64,000 nucleotides of DNA. Source: Capillimicrobium parvum. GTDB lineage: Bacteria; Actinomycetota; Thermoleophilia; Solirubrobacterales; Solirubrobacteraceae. The notes under the pieces were generated by a model. The model made no database searches and was not told the DNA's origin. It worked only from the letters and a program-made list of their open reading frames with translations. The stretch's first letter is position 1, and every line of letters begins with the position of its first letter. Below are positions 8,453 to 16,669 of this stretch, piece by piece. The stretch is taken from positions 3,844,001-3,908,000 of the forward strand of contig NZ_CP087164.1 of the NCBI RefSeq assembly GCF_021172045.1, in the 5' to 3' direction. A program made the translations under genes and the position numbers.

Positions 8453-8848
8453 TCAGGCCGCGCCGCCCTCCTCGGCCTCGACGGCGTCGAAGACCTCACG
8501 CGCCAGCCGGAACGCCTCCACCCCGGCCGGGATCCCGGCGTAGATCGCCAGCTGGATCAGCGTGTCCTGGATCTCGTCCTTCGTGCACCCGTTGCGCAGC
8601 GCGCCGCGCAGGTGCAGCTTGAACTCGTGCGAGCGGTTCAGCGCGCCGAGCATCACGAGGTTCAGCAGGCTGCGGTCGCGGCGGGTCAGCGCGTCGCGCC
8701 CCCACGCCGCGCCCCAGCAGTACTCGGTGACGAGGTGCTGGAAGTCCCGCGAGAAGTCGTCGGCCTGCGCCAGCGACCGGTCGACGTACTCGGCTCCCAC
8801 CACCTCGCGGCGGATCTCCAGCCCCTTCTCGAACATCTCCTGGCTCAC
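8453..8848 (-). CDS. carboxymuconolactone decarboxylase family protein (PcaC-like)
   Basis: 131 residues, full length for gamma-carboxymuconolactone decarboxylases. Family marks are VTEYCWGAAWGRDALTRRDRS, the SHEFKLHLRGALRNGCTKDE block with the conserved His, and AIYAGIPAGVEAF near the end. PcaC decarboxylates the lactone in the protocatechuate branch of the beta-ketoadipate pathway. AhpD-type CMD proteins instead carry a CxxC pair, which is absent here, so a decarboxylase-like role is more likely than a peroxidase role. It is the third gene of the operon with FAH (52 bp upstream) and the aldehyde dehydrogenase. No other protocatechuate genes are in the window, so the true substrate may be a related lactone. 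Confidence 0.87.
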   Translation of the reverse strand: MSQEMFEKGLEIRREVVGAEYVDRSLAQADDFSRDFQHLVTEYCWGAAWGRDALTRRDRSLLNLVMLGALNRSHEFKLHLRGALRNGCTKDEIQDTLIQLAIYAGIPAGVEAFRLAREVFDAVEAEEGGAA

Positions 8849-8900
8849 GGATAGGCCTCCTTCAGGGTCGACACCGTCGTGTGTGAGGACCCGCGGGGTC

Positions 8901-9851
8901 TCATCTCTGGGACTCCTCGTCCACGACCGGGTTGGTCAGCGTGCCGAGCCCCTCGACGGTGACGCTCACGGTGTCGCCCGGCTTGAGGAACTCCGGCGGG
9001 TTGCGCTTGAAGCCGACCCCGGACGGCGTCCCCGTGGGGATGACGTCGCCCGGCTCGAGCTCGATCCACTCGGACACGTGCTCGATGATCGTCGGCAGGT
9101 CGTAGATCATGTCGGAGGTGTTGCCGGTCTGCTTGACGACCCCATTGACCTCGGTGCGCAGGTCGAGCTTGTGCGGGTCCGCCACCTCGTCGGGCAGCAC
9201 GAGGAACGGGCCGAACGGCCCCGACGCGCTGAAGTTCTTGCCCGACGTGTACTGCGTCACGCGGAACTGGTAGTCGCGCACGGTCACGTCGTTGAAGACC
9301 GAGTAGCCGGCGATGTGCTCCATCGCGTTCTCGCGCGAGATCCGGTGGCCGCCCTTGCCGATGACGATCGCCAGCTCGCCCTCCCAGTCGAACTCGTCGG
9401 AGACCGACGGGCGCACGACCGGATCGCCCTGGGCGACGAGCGTCTTGGCGAAGCGGGCGAAGACGATCGGGATCGGCGAGATCTCCAGCCCCGCCTCCTT
9501 GGCGTGCTCGGCGTAGTTGCGCGCCACGCAGATGATCTTCGGCGGCCGCGGGACGGGCGGCAGAAGCTTGACGGCCGACAGGTCGGTGACGAGCAGGCCG
9601 GCGCGGGCTTCGGCGCGGTCGAGCGCCTTGACGTGCGCGACCGCCTCGGCCGCCGCCGCGACGGCGGGGGCGTCCAGCTCGAGGAACTGCAGGACGTCGG
9701 CGCCGACCGCGGCGTCGGCGGCGGCCTCGGCGGCGGCGTGCCCGGCGCAGCGCGCCAGGGCGGCCGAAGCGCGGTTGAGGTCGATGACCGTGTCGCCGGC
9801 GACGGCGCCGAAGCGCTCCTGCCCGGCCTGGAGGTAGGTGGCGAGTCTCAT
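8901..9851 (-). CDS. fumarylacetoacetate hydrolase family protein
   Basis: 316 residues. ATG 9851 follows AAGGA. The C-terminal FAH fold spans about 105-310, with VARNYAEHAKE and the metal triad expected at Glu157/Glu159 (DWEGELAIVIG) and Asp188 (FNDVT). The closing GDVIPTGTPSGVGF loop is also present. FAH-fold enzymes are Mg2+-dependent hydrolases, hydratases, isomerases or decarboxylases acting on 2-oxo-acids such as 2-hydroxymuconate-derived diacids. It is the middle gene of the operon 11382-8453, 43 bp after the aldehyde dehydrogenase. Together with a CMD protein this fits processing of a ring-cleavage product; the exact reaction is inference. Confidence 0.9.
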   Translation of the reverse strand: MRLATYLQAGQERFGAVAGDTVIDLNRASAALARCAGHAAAEAAADAAVGADVLQFLELDAPAVAAAAEAVAHVKALDRAEARAGLLVTDLSAVKLLPPVPRPPKIICVARNYAEHAKEAGLEISPIPIVFARFAKTLVAQGDPVVRPSVSDEFDWEGELAIVIGKGGHRISRENAMEHIAGYSVFNDVTVRDYQFRVTQYTSGKNFSASGPFGPFLVLPDEVADPHKLDLRTEVNGVVKQTGNTSDMIYDLPTIIEHVSEWIELEPGDVIPTGTPSGVGFKRNPPEFLKPGDTVSVTVEGLGTLTNPVVDEESQR

Positions 9852-9894
9852 GGGTCCTTCGCGTTGCGGTTGAACGTTTCCGAGGGCGTCGCGG

Positions 9895-11382
9895 TCAGAG
9901 AATGACCGAGACGACCTTCTCCTCGGTGGAGCCGTGGATGCCGGCGAGGCCGAGCTCGCGGCCGATGCCGCTGATCTTCGTGCCGCCCCACGGCAGCCGC
10001 GGGTCCGGCGCGCCCCAGCCGTTGATCCACACCGCGCCGACGCGAAGCGCCCGCGCGGCCTGGTGGGCGAGCGAGAGGTCCTTCGTCCAGACGACGGCGG
10101 CCAGGCCGTAGCGGCTGTCGTTGGCGAGCGCAACGGCCTCGTCGACCTCGCCGAACGGGATGACCGTGCCCACCGGGCCGAAGATCTCCTCGCGCGCGAT
10201 CGTCAGGTCGTTGGTGCCGACGAACACGGTCGGCTCGACGAAGTAGCCGGGGCGGTCGAGGCGGCCGCCGCCCGCGACGAGCTCGGCGCCCTCGTCGCGG
10301 CCCGCGTCGATGTAGCCGAGCACGCGGTCCATCTGGCGGCGGTTGATGAGCGCGCCCATCGTCGTCCCCTCGGCGAACGGGTCTCCGACCTGCACGGCGC
10401 GGGCCTGCTCGGCCAGCCCGGCGACGACGTCGTCGCGGACGCTCTCGTGCACGAGCACGCGGGTGCCGGCCGCGCAGATCTCGCCCTGGTTGGCGAACAG
10501 CGACGCGGCGGCGATCGGCATCAGCGCGTCGAGGTCGGCGTCGGCCAGGATGATCTGCGGCGACTTGCCGCCCAGCTCGAGCGTGACGCGCTTGAACGCC
10601 GGGCCCGTCTCACGGGAGATCTCGGCGCCCACCTCGGGGCTGCCGGTGAACGAGATCTTGTCCACGCCGGGGTGACGGACGAGCGCGGCTCCCGCCCCCG
10701 CACCGGTGCCGCAGACGACGTTGACGACGCCGGCCGGCACGCCGGCCTCGGCCATCAGCTCGGCCAGGCGCAGCGTGGACAGCGACGCGTCCTCCGGCGG
10801 CTTGACGACGACCGTGCAGCCGACCGCGAGCGCCGGGGCGATCTTCCAGGAGGCGATCATCGTCGGGGCGTTCCACGGCGTGATCGCGCCGACCACGCCG
10901 ACCGGCTCGCGCAGCGTGTAGGAGAAGCGGGGACGGTCGAAGTAGTCGGGCACCGGCACCGTGCTGCCGTGGACCTTGTCGGCCCAGCCGGCGAAGTGGC
11001 GGAACGTGTCGGCGGCCAGCGGGATGTCGATGGCGGCGGGGTCGGCGACCGGCTTGCCGACGTCGATCGCCTCGAGCGCAGCGAGACGCTCGGTGTCGGC
11101 CTCGATGAGGTCGGCGATCCGGTTGAGCAGGCGCCCGCGCTCGGAGCCGGACATCCGCGACCACTCGCCGCCGTCGAACTGGCGGCGGGCGGCCTGCACG
11201 GCCGCGTCGACGTCGGCGGCCGACGCGCTGGCCACCGTCGTGACGACCTGCTCCGTCGCCGGGTTGAGCACCTCGAACGTCGCGCCGTCCCCGGCGTCGC
11301 GCCACGTGCCGTCGATGTACAGCCCGCGCTCGGGCAGGCGGGGAACCTGGGGATGGCCGGCCGGCGGCGAGTCGACGGACAA
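9895..11382 (-). CDS. NAD(P)+-dependent aldehyde dehydrogenase
   Basis: 495 residues with all catalytic marks: Asn171 in TPWNAP, Lys194 in VVVKPPEDAS, the FTGSPEVG cofactor turn near 246, Glu269 in VTLELGGKSP and the nucleophile Cys303 in NQGEICAAGTR. The start is TTG 11382 because AGGAGGAG ends 2-5 bases upstream. The frame continues 58 codons further up, but into the divergent promoter of the flavoprotein gene. It oxidises an aldehyde to an acid, resembling betaine-aldehyde and hydroxymuconic-semialdehyde dehydrogenases. It is the first gene of a three-gene operon, with a CCGATAATCT operator-like motif upstream at 11421. Confidence 0.92.
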   Translation of the reverse strand: MSVDSPPAGHPQVPRLPERGLYIDGTWRDAGDGATFEVLNPATEQVVTTVASASAADVDAAVQAARRQFDGGEWSRMSGSERGRLLNRIADLIEADTERLAALEAIDVGKPVADPAAIDIPLAADTFRHFAGWADKVHGSTVPVPDYFDRPRFSYTLREPVGVVGAITPWNAPTMIASWKIAPALAVGCTVVVKPPEDASLSTLRLAELMAEAGVPAGVVNVVCGTGAGAGAALVRHPGVDKISFTGSPEVGAEISRETGPAFKRVTLELGGKSPQIILADADLDALMPIAAASLFANQGEICAAGTRVLVHESVRDDVVAGLAEQARAVQVGDPFAEGTTMGALINRRQMDRVLGYIDAGRDEGAELVAGGGRLDRPGYFVEPTVFVGTNDLTIAREEIFGPVGTVIPFGEVDEAVALANDSRYGLAAVVWTKDLSLAHQAARALRVGAVWINGWGAPDPRLPWGGTKISGIGRELGLAGIHGSTEEKVVSVIL

Positions 11383-11420
11383 TGCTCCTCCTCGGACGTT
11401 CGATATTTGAACAGCTTGCG

Positions 11421-11480
11421 CCGATAATCTACCATCGCGCCCACCAACCGGGATCGAACGCCCGGTGGCACCGATTATCG
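11421..11480. promoter_or_regulatory. divergent control region with two CGAT(A/T)ATC motifs
   Basis: Between the aldehyde dehydrogenase start (11382, minus) and the flavoprotein start (11515, plus). CCGATAATCT at 11421-11430 and CCGATTATCG at 11471-11480 lie 50 bp apart, one toward each gene. They match the perfect palindromes at 4704 and 14493. A further near-palindrome TTCGATATTTGAA lies around 11398. This looks like a shared operator pair for the two divergent transcripts. Confidence 0.5.
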
Positions 11481-11514
11481 TGACATCGTGGACCGCTTGG
11501 ACGGAGGAGCCGCC

Positions 11515-13635
11515 GTGACCGAACCGCACCGCTGGAACATGGGCCCGTTCACGCACGACGAGCTCCGCGCGCAGGTGGAAGATCGCTACGCGCCCCTATT
11601 CACGCCGCTGCGGATCGGCCCGAAGACCGCGCCCAACCGCTTCTACAGCGTCCCCTACGCCGGCGGATGGAGCATGCACGAGCTCAACCTCGAACTGGAG
11701 CACCGCCGGACGCGCGCGGAGGGCGGCTGGGGCGTCGTCTGCACCGGCGAGGCGATGATCGCGCGGGAGGGCGTCGCCGACATGATCGACGGTCTCGAGA
11801 TCTTCGACGATGCCGACGCCCGCGCGATCGCGCCGATCGCGGACGCGATCCACGAGTTCGGCGCCCTGGCCGGCATCGAGCTCGTCCACTACGGGGGGAT
11901 CGCGAGCCCGCGCACGTGGCGCATGCCGCCGCTGGCCGTGTCGCAGATGCAGAGCGACGCGATGTTCTTCAGCACGGCGGTCGGTCAGACCATGACCCGC
12001 GGCGACATCCGCCGCGTGCAGGACGAGTGGGTCGCCGCCGCCCGCCGCGCGCGCGCCGCCGGCTACGACGTCGTGTACGTCCACTGCGCGCACAGCGGTC
12101 AGCCGATGCAGTTCCTCGCCCCGTACTACAACCAGCGCACCGACGAGTACGGCGGCCCGCTCGAGAACCGTGCGCGGTTCCTGCTCGAGCTGCTCGAGCG
12201 CATCCGCGCGGAGATCGGCGACGACACGGCGATCGCCGTGCGCTTCGCGATCGAGGCGCTCGGCCCCGGCGGCCTCGAGATCGAGGAGGCCCTGGCCACC
12301 ATGCGGATGGCCGACCACCTCGTCGACCTGTGGGACATCGCCATCGGCGGCCTGGCCAACTCCGACCGCGACCTCACCCCGTCGCGCCTGTACGAGGAGG
12401 GCGCGTCGCTGCAGTGGAGCCGGCGTGCGAAGGAGGCCACGGACAAGCCGGTCGTCGGCTCGGGCCGCTTCACCGACGTCGACCTCATGCTGCGGACCAT
12501 CACCTCGGGCGACCTGGACTTCATCGGCGCCGCACGGCCGGGCATCGCCGACCCGTTCCTGCCGCGCAAGATCGCCGCGGGCGAGTTCGGCCGGGTGCGC
12601 GAGTGCATCGGCTCCAACCACTGCGCCTACAGCGAGGTGCAGTACACGTTCGGCTGCAGTCAGAACGCGACGGCCGGCGAGGAGTACCGCCGCGGCTGGC
12701 ACCCCGAGCAGTTCACGCGCGCCGCGAACGCCGACCGCCCCGTGCTCGTCGTCGGCGGCGGGCCTGCCGGACTGGAGTGCGCGACGGTGCTGGCCCGGCG
12801 CGGCTTCGAGCAGGTCCACCTCGTCGAGGCCGAGCGGCAGGTCGGCGGCCACATGCGCTGGTTCGCCAAGCTCCCCGGCTTCAACCCGTGGGGCCGGGTC
12901 ATCGAGCACCGGGAGTGGCTGGCCGAGCACCTGCGCGAGGTGCAGATCGCGCCGAACACGCGCCTGGACGCCGAGGGCGTGCTCGACTACGGCGGCGCGA
13001 TCGTCATCGTCGCGACCGGCGCGCCGTGGGCGACGGTCGCCACGGACCCGTTCACGAACACGCCCGTGCCCGGCGCCGACGCGTCCCTCGACCACGTCCT
13101 CACCCCCGAGCAGGTGATCCTCCAGGGCAAGCCGGTGCCCGGCCGGCGGGTCCTCGTCTACGACTGCCAGGCCGACCAGATGGCACTCGGGACGACGCAG
13201 TACCTGCAGGAGCGCGGGCACGAGGTCGAGCTCGTCAGCCCGTTCGCCGACATCGCCAACCGCGCGCACCAGGACGGCGTCTCGTTCGCCCTGCGCGGCG
13301 AGATCCTCGCCGCCGGCGGCCGGCTGCGACCCTCGCTCATCCTCGCGGCGGTGTCCGGCTCGGGGGCGGTGTTCCTCGACGAGACGTTCAGCGAGACCGA
13401 GATCGCGTGCGACGCCATCGTGCTCATGACGCGGCGGGCGTCCGACGACGCGCTCTACCTCGAGCTCGACGCGATGCCCGAACGGCGGGCGCAGGAGGGC
13501 ATCCAGGCGCTGTACCGCATCGGCGACTGCGCGGCGCCGCAGGATCTGGCCGAGGCCATCTTCAGCGGCCACCGCCTCGCGCGCGAGATCGACTCGCCGG
13601 ACCCGTCGGTGGCGCTGCCGGCGCTGCGCGCCTGA
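11515..13635 (+). CDS. trimethylamine-dehydrogenase-like iron-sulfur flavoprotein (OYE barrel + FAD/NAD domain)
   Basis: 706 residues. GTG 11515 follows GGAGGAG. The N-terminal half is an Old-Yellow-Enzyme TIM barrel (FTPLRIGPKTAPNRFYSVPY; YYNQRTDEYGGPLENRARF), then an Fe-S region, then a Rossmann domain (VLVVGGGPAGLECATVLARR). The segment SQNATAGEEYRRGWHPEQF is almost that of trimethylamine dehydrogenase. Compared from memory with that enzyme, the cysteine that binds FMN covalently is Ala49. One of four cluster ligands is Ser367 (CIGSNHC, with Cys364, Cys370, Cys381). The active-site Tyr is His190, and the substrate Trp is Ser283, while His193 and Asp286 are kept. So it is a family member with a different substrate and possibly an altered cluster. 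A terminator-like hairpin follows. Confidence 0.85.
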   Translation: MTEPHRWNMGPFTHDELRAQVEDRYAPLFTPLRIGPKTAPNRFYSVPYAGGWSMHELNLELEHRRTRAEGGWGVVCTGEAMIAREGVADMIDGLEIFDDADARAIAPIADAIHEFGALAGIELVHYGGIASPRTWRMPPLAVSQMQSDAMFFSTAVGQTMTRGDIRRVQDEWVAAARRARAAGYDVVYVHCAHSGQPMQFLAPYYNQRTDEYGGPLENRARFLLELLERIRAEIGDDTAIAVRFAIEALGPGGLEIEEALATMRMADHLVDLWDIAIGGLANSDRDLTPSRLYEEGASLQWSRRAKEATDKPVVGSGRFTDVDLMLRTITSGDLDFIGAARPGIADPFLPRKIAAGEFGRVRECIGSNHCAYSEVQYTFGCSQNATAGEEYRRGWHPEQFTRAANADRPVLVVGGGPAGLECATVLARRGFEQVHLVEAERQVGGHMRWFAKLPGFNPWGRVIEHREWLAEHLREVQIAPNTRLDAEGVLDYGGAIVIVATGAPWATVATDPFTNTPVPGADASLDHVLTPEQVILQGKPVPGRRVLVYDCQADQMALGTTQYLQERGHEVELVSPFADIANRAHQDGVSFALRGEILAAGGRLRPSLILAAVSGSGAVFLDETFSETEIACDAIVLMTRRASDDALYLELDAMPERRAQEGIQALYRIGDCAAPQDLAEAIFSGHRLAREIDSPDPSVALPALRA
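13581..13618 (+). repeat. 38-bp direct repeat, copy 1 (inside 3' end of flavoprotein gene)
   Basis: The 38 bases starting GCGCGAGATCGACTCG and ending GTGGCGCTGC recur without mismatch at 16632-16669. This copy is in its coding context (residues near the C-terminus of the flavoprotein), so it is the source and the other is the derived copy. Confidence 0.9.
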
Positions 13636-13639
13636 AGGC

Positions 13640-13671
13640 GGCGCGGACCCAGAGAGATCCCGGGCCGCGCC
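13640..13671 (+). terminator. terminator-like hairpin after the flavoprotein gene
   Basis: GGCGCGG (13640-13646) pairs with CCGCGCC (13665-13671), with further pairing inside the loop, starting 5 bp after the TGA at 13635. No T-run follows, as is common in very GC-rich genomes. Confidence 0.5.
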
Positions 13672-13684
13672 GGTCACTCCAGCG

Positions 13685-13720
13685 CTCGGCCCCCACTCGG
13701 GAGTGAACTGCGCGACCGTC
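13685..13720 (-). pseudogene. remnant of the C-terminus of a second substrate-binding protein
   Basis: On the minus strand these bases encode TVAQFTPEWGP, nearly the last residues of the intact binding protein at 1495-2592 (NVAEFTPEWGAE). The DNA also matches (CCCCACTCGGGAGTGAACT against CCCCACTCGGGCGTGAACT). Upstream sequence no longer aligns convincingly and no start or signal peptide is present. It reads as the tail of a deleted paralogue left in a rearranged patch. Confidence 0.55.
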
Positions 13721-13795
13721 GATGGGACGGGTCGCTGATCGTCATCGAGGATCCCAACCGCGCGCACAGCCTGTCGCTCGGGGTCCCCTGAGCTG

Positions 13796-14490
13796 TCATC
13801 CGGCGCTCGCCGCGGTGAGGGTGTTGGCCGGCCGCTCGAGCCCGTAGTGCTCACGCAGCATGACGCCGTCGTATTCGACGCGGAACAGGCCGCGGGCCTG
13901 GAGGATCGGCACGACACCGTCGATGAACTGCCGCATCGACGACGGCAGCACCGGAGGCATCAGGTTGAAACCGTCGGCCGCCCCGCTCGCGAACCAGTCC
14001 TCCAACACATCGGCGATCTGCTCATAGCTGCCGACGACCGTCCAGTGGCCGGTGCCCGACGCCAGGCGGCCGAGGATCTGACGGACCGTGAGCTGCTCGC
14101 GGCGACCCATGTTCACGATGAGGCTCGCCCGTCTGCTTGCCCTCGATCGTCTCAGGATCGGGCACCGCGTCCGGCAATGGCTGGTCAAGCACAAGGAGGT
14201 CCCGTCGGATCTCGAGGACCTCCGCGAGCATCGTGAGCCCGTAGTCCGGGATGATCAGCTGATCGAGTTCGTCGGCGGCCGCTCGGGCCTCGCGTACCGT
14301 CTCGCCGAGGATCGGGACGACCCCGGGAGGATCTTCAGCGTGCGCGGGTCCCGTCCGGCGTCTGCCGTCCGCTGCTTGAGATCGGCGTAGAACGACTGGG
14401 CGTCCGCGAGAGTCTGCTGCGCCGTGTACACGGCGTCGGCGTATCGCGCCGCGAAGTCCTTCCCCGCGTCGCATCTTCGCCATCGACCCT
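13796..14490 (-). pseudogene. truncated, twice-frameshifted NtaA/SnaA/DszA-type flavin monooxygenase
   Basis: Three consecutive reading frames on the minus strand together give the C-terminal half of a nitrilotriacetate/dibenzothiophene-sulfone type monooxygenase. The first, about 14470-14326, encodes GKDFAARYADAVYTAQQ through RDPRTLKILPG. The second, about 14325-14137, encodes GVVPILGETVREARAA through ETIEGKQT. The third, about 14136-13796, encodes ASLIVNMGRREQLTVRQ, then GHWTVVGSYEQIADVLEDWF and ADGFNLMPPVLPSSM. The frame changes fall near 14325 (CCCGGGG run) and 14136. Roughly the first 220 residues of the family are missing. The gene cannot make a functional enzyme. A TGCGATTATCGCA palindrome just upstream (14493-14505) looks like its old operator. 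Confidence 0.8.
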
Positions 14491-14492
14491 CA

Positions 14493-14505
14493 TGCGATTA
14501 TCGCA
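14493..14505. promoter_or_regulatory. TGCGATTATCGCA palindrome
   Basis: Perfect 13-bp palindrome (TGCGAT-T-ATCGCA) directly in front of the monooxygenase remnant and overlapping the stop codon of the amine oxidase. It is the same family of motif as 4704-4714 and 11421-11480. Confidence 0.5.
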
Positions 14506-15868
14506 CGCTAAGACTCCTATGCGCACAGTTCCGCGCACCGACGCGAGACCGCGCCCGATCCGCGCGCAAGAGCTGCTTGACGTCGTGCGCGGCGGCCAGC
14601 CCGGTCTCGATCGCCCCGTCCACGAAGCTCGTCCATCCGTTGGCGAGCAGCGAGCCCGCGAACGCGACGCGTCCCTCACGGGCGCGCAGGGCCTCGAGTC
14701 CCTCCGCAACCTGGCCGACCTTGAACATCGGCCATGTCTCACGCGCGAACCGGTCCGTGGTCCAGTCGTGGCAGGCGATGTCGAGGATCTCGATGCCTGG
14801 GTACAGCGGCTCCATCGCCGCCTGCACGTCGGACAGCGACGTCAGGTCGAGCGCGCGCGCGTTGGAGCCGAACGCGCGCACGAGCACCTCGCCCTCGCCG
14901 AGATCCGTCTCGCGCCGCGCGAACGTGACCGGGTGCGGCACCGTGCCCATCGCGATCCACGGACCGGGATCGTCCACCCGGGCGCGCATCCACAGCTTGA
15001 ACCCGCGCGAGACCTGGCCCTGCGCGATCACCGCCTGCTTGCCCGCCGACAGCGACGGCGAGAACGCAATGGCGCCCATCGTGCTGATCGGCACCGTCAC
15101 GATCGCGGCGCTCGCGGCCAGGACGTCGCCACCGTCGAGCACGACACGGACGCCCGCGTCGTCCTGCTCTACCGCGTTGACGACCGCGGACAGCCGCACC
15201 TCGGCGCCGGCATCATCGGCGATGGCGTCGATCAGCGCGCCCATGCCGTTACCGAGCTTGTAGTCGTCGAGTGCGCTGAAGAGAAACTCGCCGTCGACGT
15301 GGGCGAGCGCGCCCCAGCGGACCGCCTGAGCGAGGCTGCCCTCCTCGAACGGCCCGCAGAAGTTCAGCGACCACATCGCGTGGTGCAGCGCCCTCTCGTC
15401 CGCGTCGTAGCCGAGTCCGTCGAGGCGTGAGACCGCCGACTGCCGGTCGAGCCGGGCGACGGCGTCGCGGTTGAGCAGCGGTTCGAACGGCTGCGGGAAG
15501 ACGTCGAGGGCGTCAGCGAAGTAGCGCTCGAATCCGCGCGCGAGCCGCGCCACGAGCTCTCCCCCGTCGCCGGCGTGGAAGCGGCCGTCGATCAGCCAGT
15601 TGGTGCGCTCGGGGTCCTCGTTGCGGTGGATCGGCTGCGCGTAGCGGTGGATCTCCGCCCAGAGGAACGGCTGGCTCCAGTGGATGTGCGCGCCGCCCAT
15701 CTCCAGCTTCAGCCCACCGAGCCGTTCGTCGGTCCATGTCCGGCCACCGATGCGATCGCGTGCTTCGGCCACGGTGACGCTCAGCCCGGCATGGCGCAAC
15801 TCGCGGGCGGCGACCATGCCGGAGAACCCGGCGCCGATGACGACCACGTCTGTCCTGTGCTCAGCCAT
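14498..15868 (-). CDS. flavin-containing amine oxidase (monoamine oxidase family)
   Basis: 456 residues. The FAD-binding motif opens the protein (DVVVIGAGFSGMVAARELR, residues 7-25), followed by ARDRIGGRTWT and, near the C-terminus, VAFAGSLLANGWTSFVDGA, the second FAD-contact block of the MAO/phytoene-desaturase class. These enzymes oxidise primary or secondary amines to imines with O2. ATG 15868 is chosen because the FAD motif must be near the N-terminus; the frame stays open to 16081 but without homology. Base composition here looks less GC-rich than the flanks. It lies inside the patch bounded by the 38-bp repeat, next to a dead monooxygenase. Confidence 0.88.
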   Translation of the reverse strand: MAEHRTDVVVIGAGFSGMVAARELRHAGLSVTVAEARDRIGGRTWTDERLGGLKLEMGGAHIHWSQPFLWAEIHRYAQPIHRNEDPERTNWLIDGRFHAGDGGELVARLARGFERYFADALDVFPQPFEPLLNRDAVARLDRQSAVSRLDGLGYDADERALHHAMWSLNFCGPFEEGSLAQAVRWGALAHVDGEFLFSALDDYKLGNGMGALIDAIADDAGAEVRLSAVVNAVEQDDAGVRVVLDGGDVLAASAAIVTVPISTMGAIAFSPSLSAGKQAVIAQGQVSRGFKLWMRARVDDPGPWIAMGTVPHPVTFARRETDLGEGEVLVRAFGSNARALDLTSLSDVQAAMEPLYPGIEILDIACHDWTTDRFARETWPMFKVGQVAEGLEALRAREGRVAFAGSLLANGWTSFVDGAIETGLAAAHDVKQLLRADRARSRVGARNCAHRSLSVR

Positions 15869-16074
15869 GCAGAACCCCCAATGTCTCTGGCGGCACGCTC
15901 GCCGGCGGTGACCGCCCTTCCATGTCGTCGATCTACCGCGGGCTGGTTTGCTATTCATGTAGATCTCATATAACGATATGTCTGTGCGATAACTGGCGCC
16001 ACGCTCGTCCAGGGTGCCGTACTCAGCAGCGCGCTCAGGCCAGTTGCAGACGCGCCTTCGGAAGGGAGTCACCA

Positions 16075-16359
16075 GTGGCATTGCTCATCACGGTCCACAT
16101 CGCCGCCGACATCGGCACCGTAGAACGCGTCGAGGCGGAGCATCCTGAGGTCATGAAGGTGATCGGCGCAGCCGCCGCCCGGTACATGACCGCGCACCGG
16201 CGCACGCATCGCGACGGCGAAGTCCTCGACCTCGACGAGTTCGCGAGTCCCGAGACCTTGGCCGCATTCCGCGAGGAGGCCGAGGAAGCGATCGCGCGAT
16301 ACGGTGAGCTGATCGGAGCCCGACCCGAGGAGACCGTCTATGAGGTTCAGGGCGAATAG
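16075..16359 (+). CDS. small conserved ferredoxin-fold protein
   Basis: 94 residues. GTG 16075 follows AAGGGAG. It begins with a beta strand (ALLITVHIAADIGTVERV), then a helix, HRRTHRDGEVLDLDEFASPETLAAF and an Ala/Glu-rich helix. The layout resembles ABM-type dimeric alpha/beta barrels, but no catalytic residue can be named. It is divergent from the amine oxidase (15868). The 206 bp between are AT-rich for this genome and contain CATATAACGATATG and the half-site TGCGATAA (15985-15992). It may act with, or be co-regulated with, the oxidase. Confidence 0.5.
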   Translation: MALLITVHIAADIGTVERVEAEHPEVMKVIGAAAARYMTAHRRTHRDGEVLDLDEFASPETLAAFREEAEEAIARYGELIGARPEETVYEVQGE

Positions 16360-16631
16360 GGGCGCGTCTACCTCGGCGGTGCTGTCGCCGTCCTCGAAGA
16401 CGTGCTGCCGGATGCCGTCGGCGAGCAGGGGATGTGACCTGCTCGGCCCCGCGGCGCGGTCTCGACGACAGGTCGAAACGCCATGATCACCGGCTGGCAA
16501 CGGTCCGTCCGAGGATCATGCGGCCGACCCTAAGGACGCCCTTCGAGCGTGTCAATGATCGTCGTCGGTGATCTGAATCGGTGACTCAGGTCACAGGTCG
16601 GTCGGGTGCCTTCAGTCACCGATCGCGATCA

Positions 16632-16669
16632 GCGCGAGATCGACTCGCCGGACCCGTCGGTGGCGCTGC
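16632..16669 (+). repeat. 38-bp direct repeat, copy 2
   Basis: Exact copy of 13581-13618, here outside any coding context and ending precisely where the VOC-gene remnant begins. It marks a recombination junction 3,051 bp from the source copy. Confidence 0.9.

Noticed and set aside
11596-13917. 773-codon open frame antisense to the flavoprotein gene
   Set aside because: Shadow of a high-GC gene: Arg/Ala/Gly-rich translation without any family resemblance. Only its last part (the FTPEWG remnant) is meaningful, and that is annotated separately.
15869-16081. 71-codon N-terminal extension of the amine oxidase
   Set aside because: It would place the FAD-binding motif far from the N-terminus and cover the divergent promoter; the sequence shows no homology.
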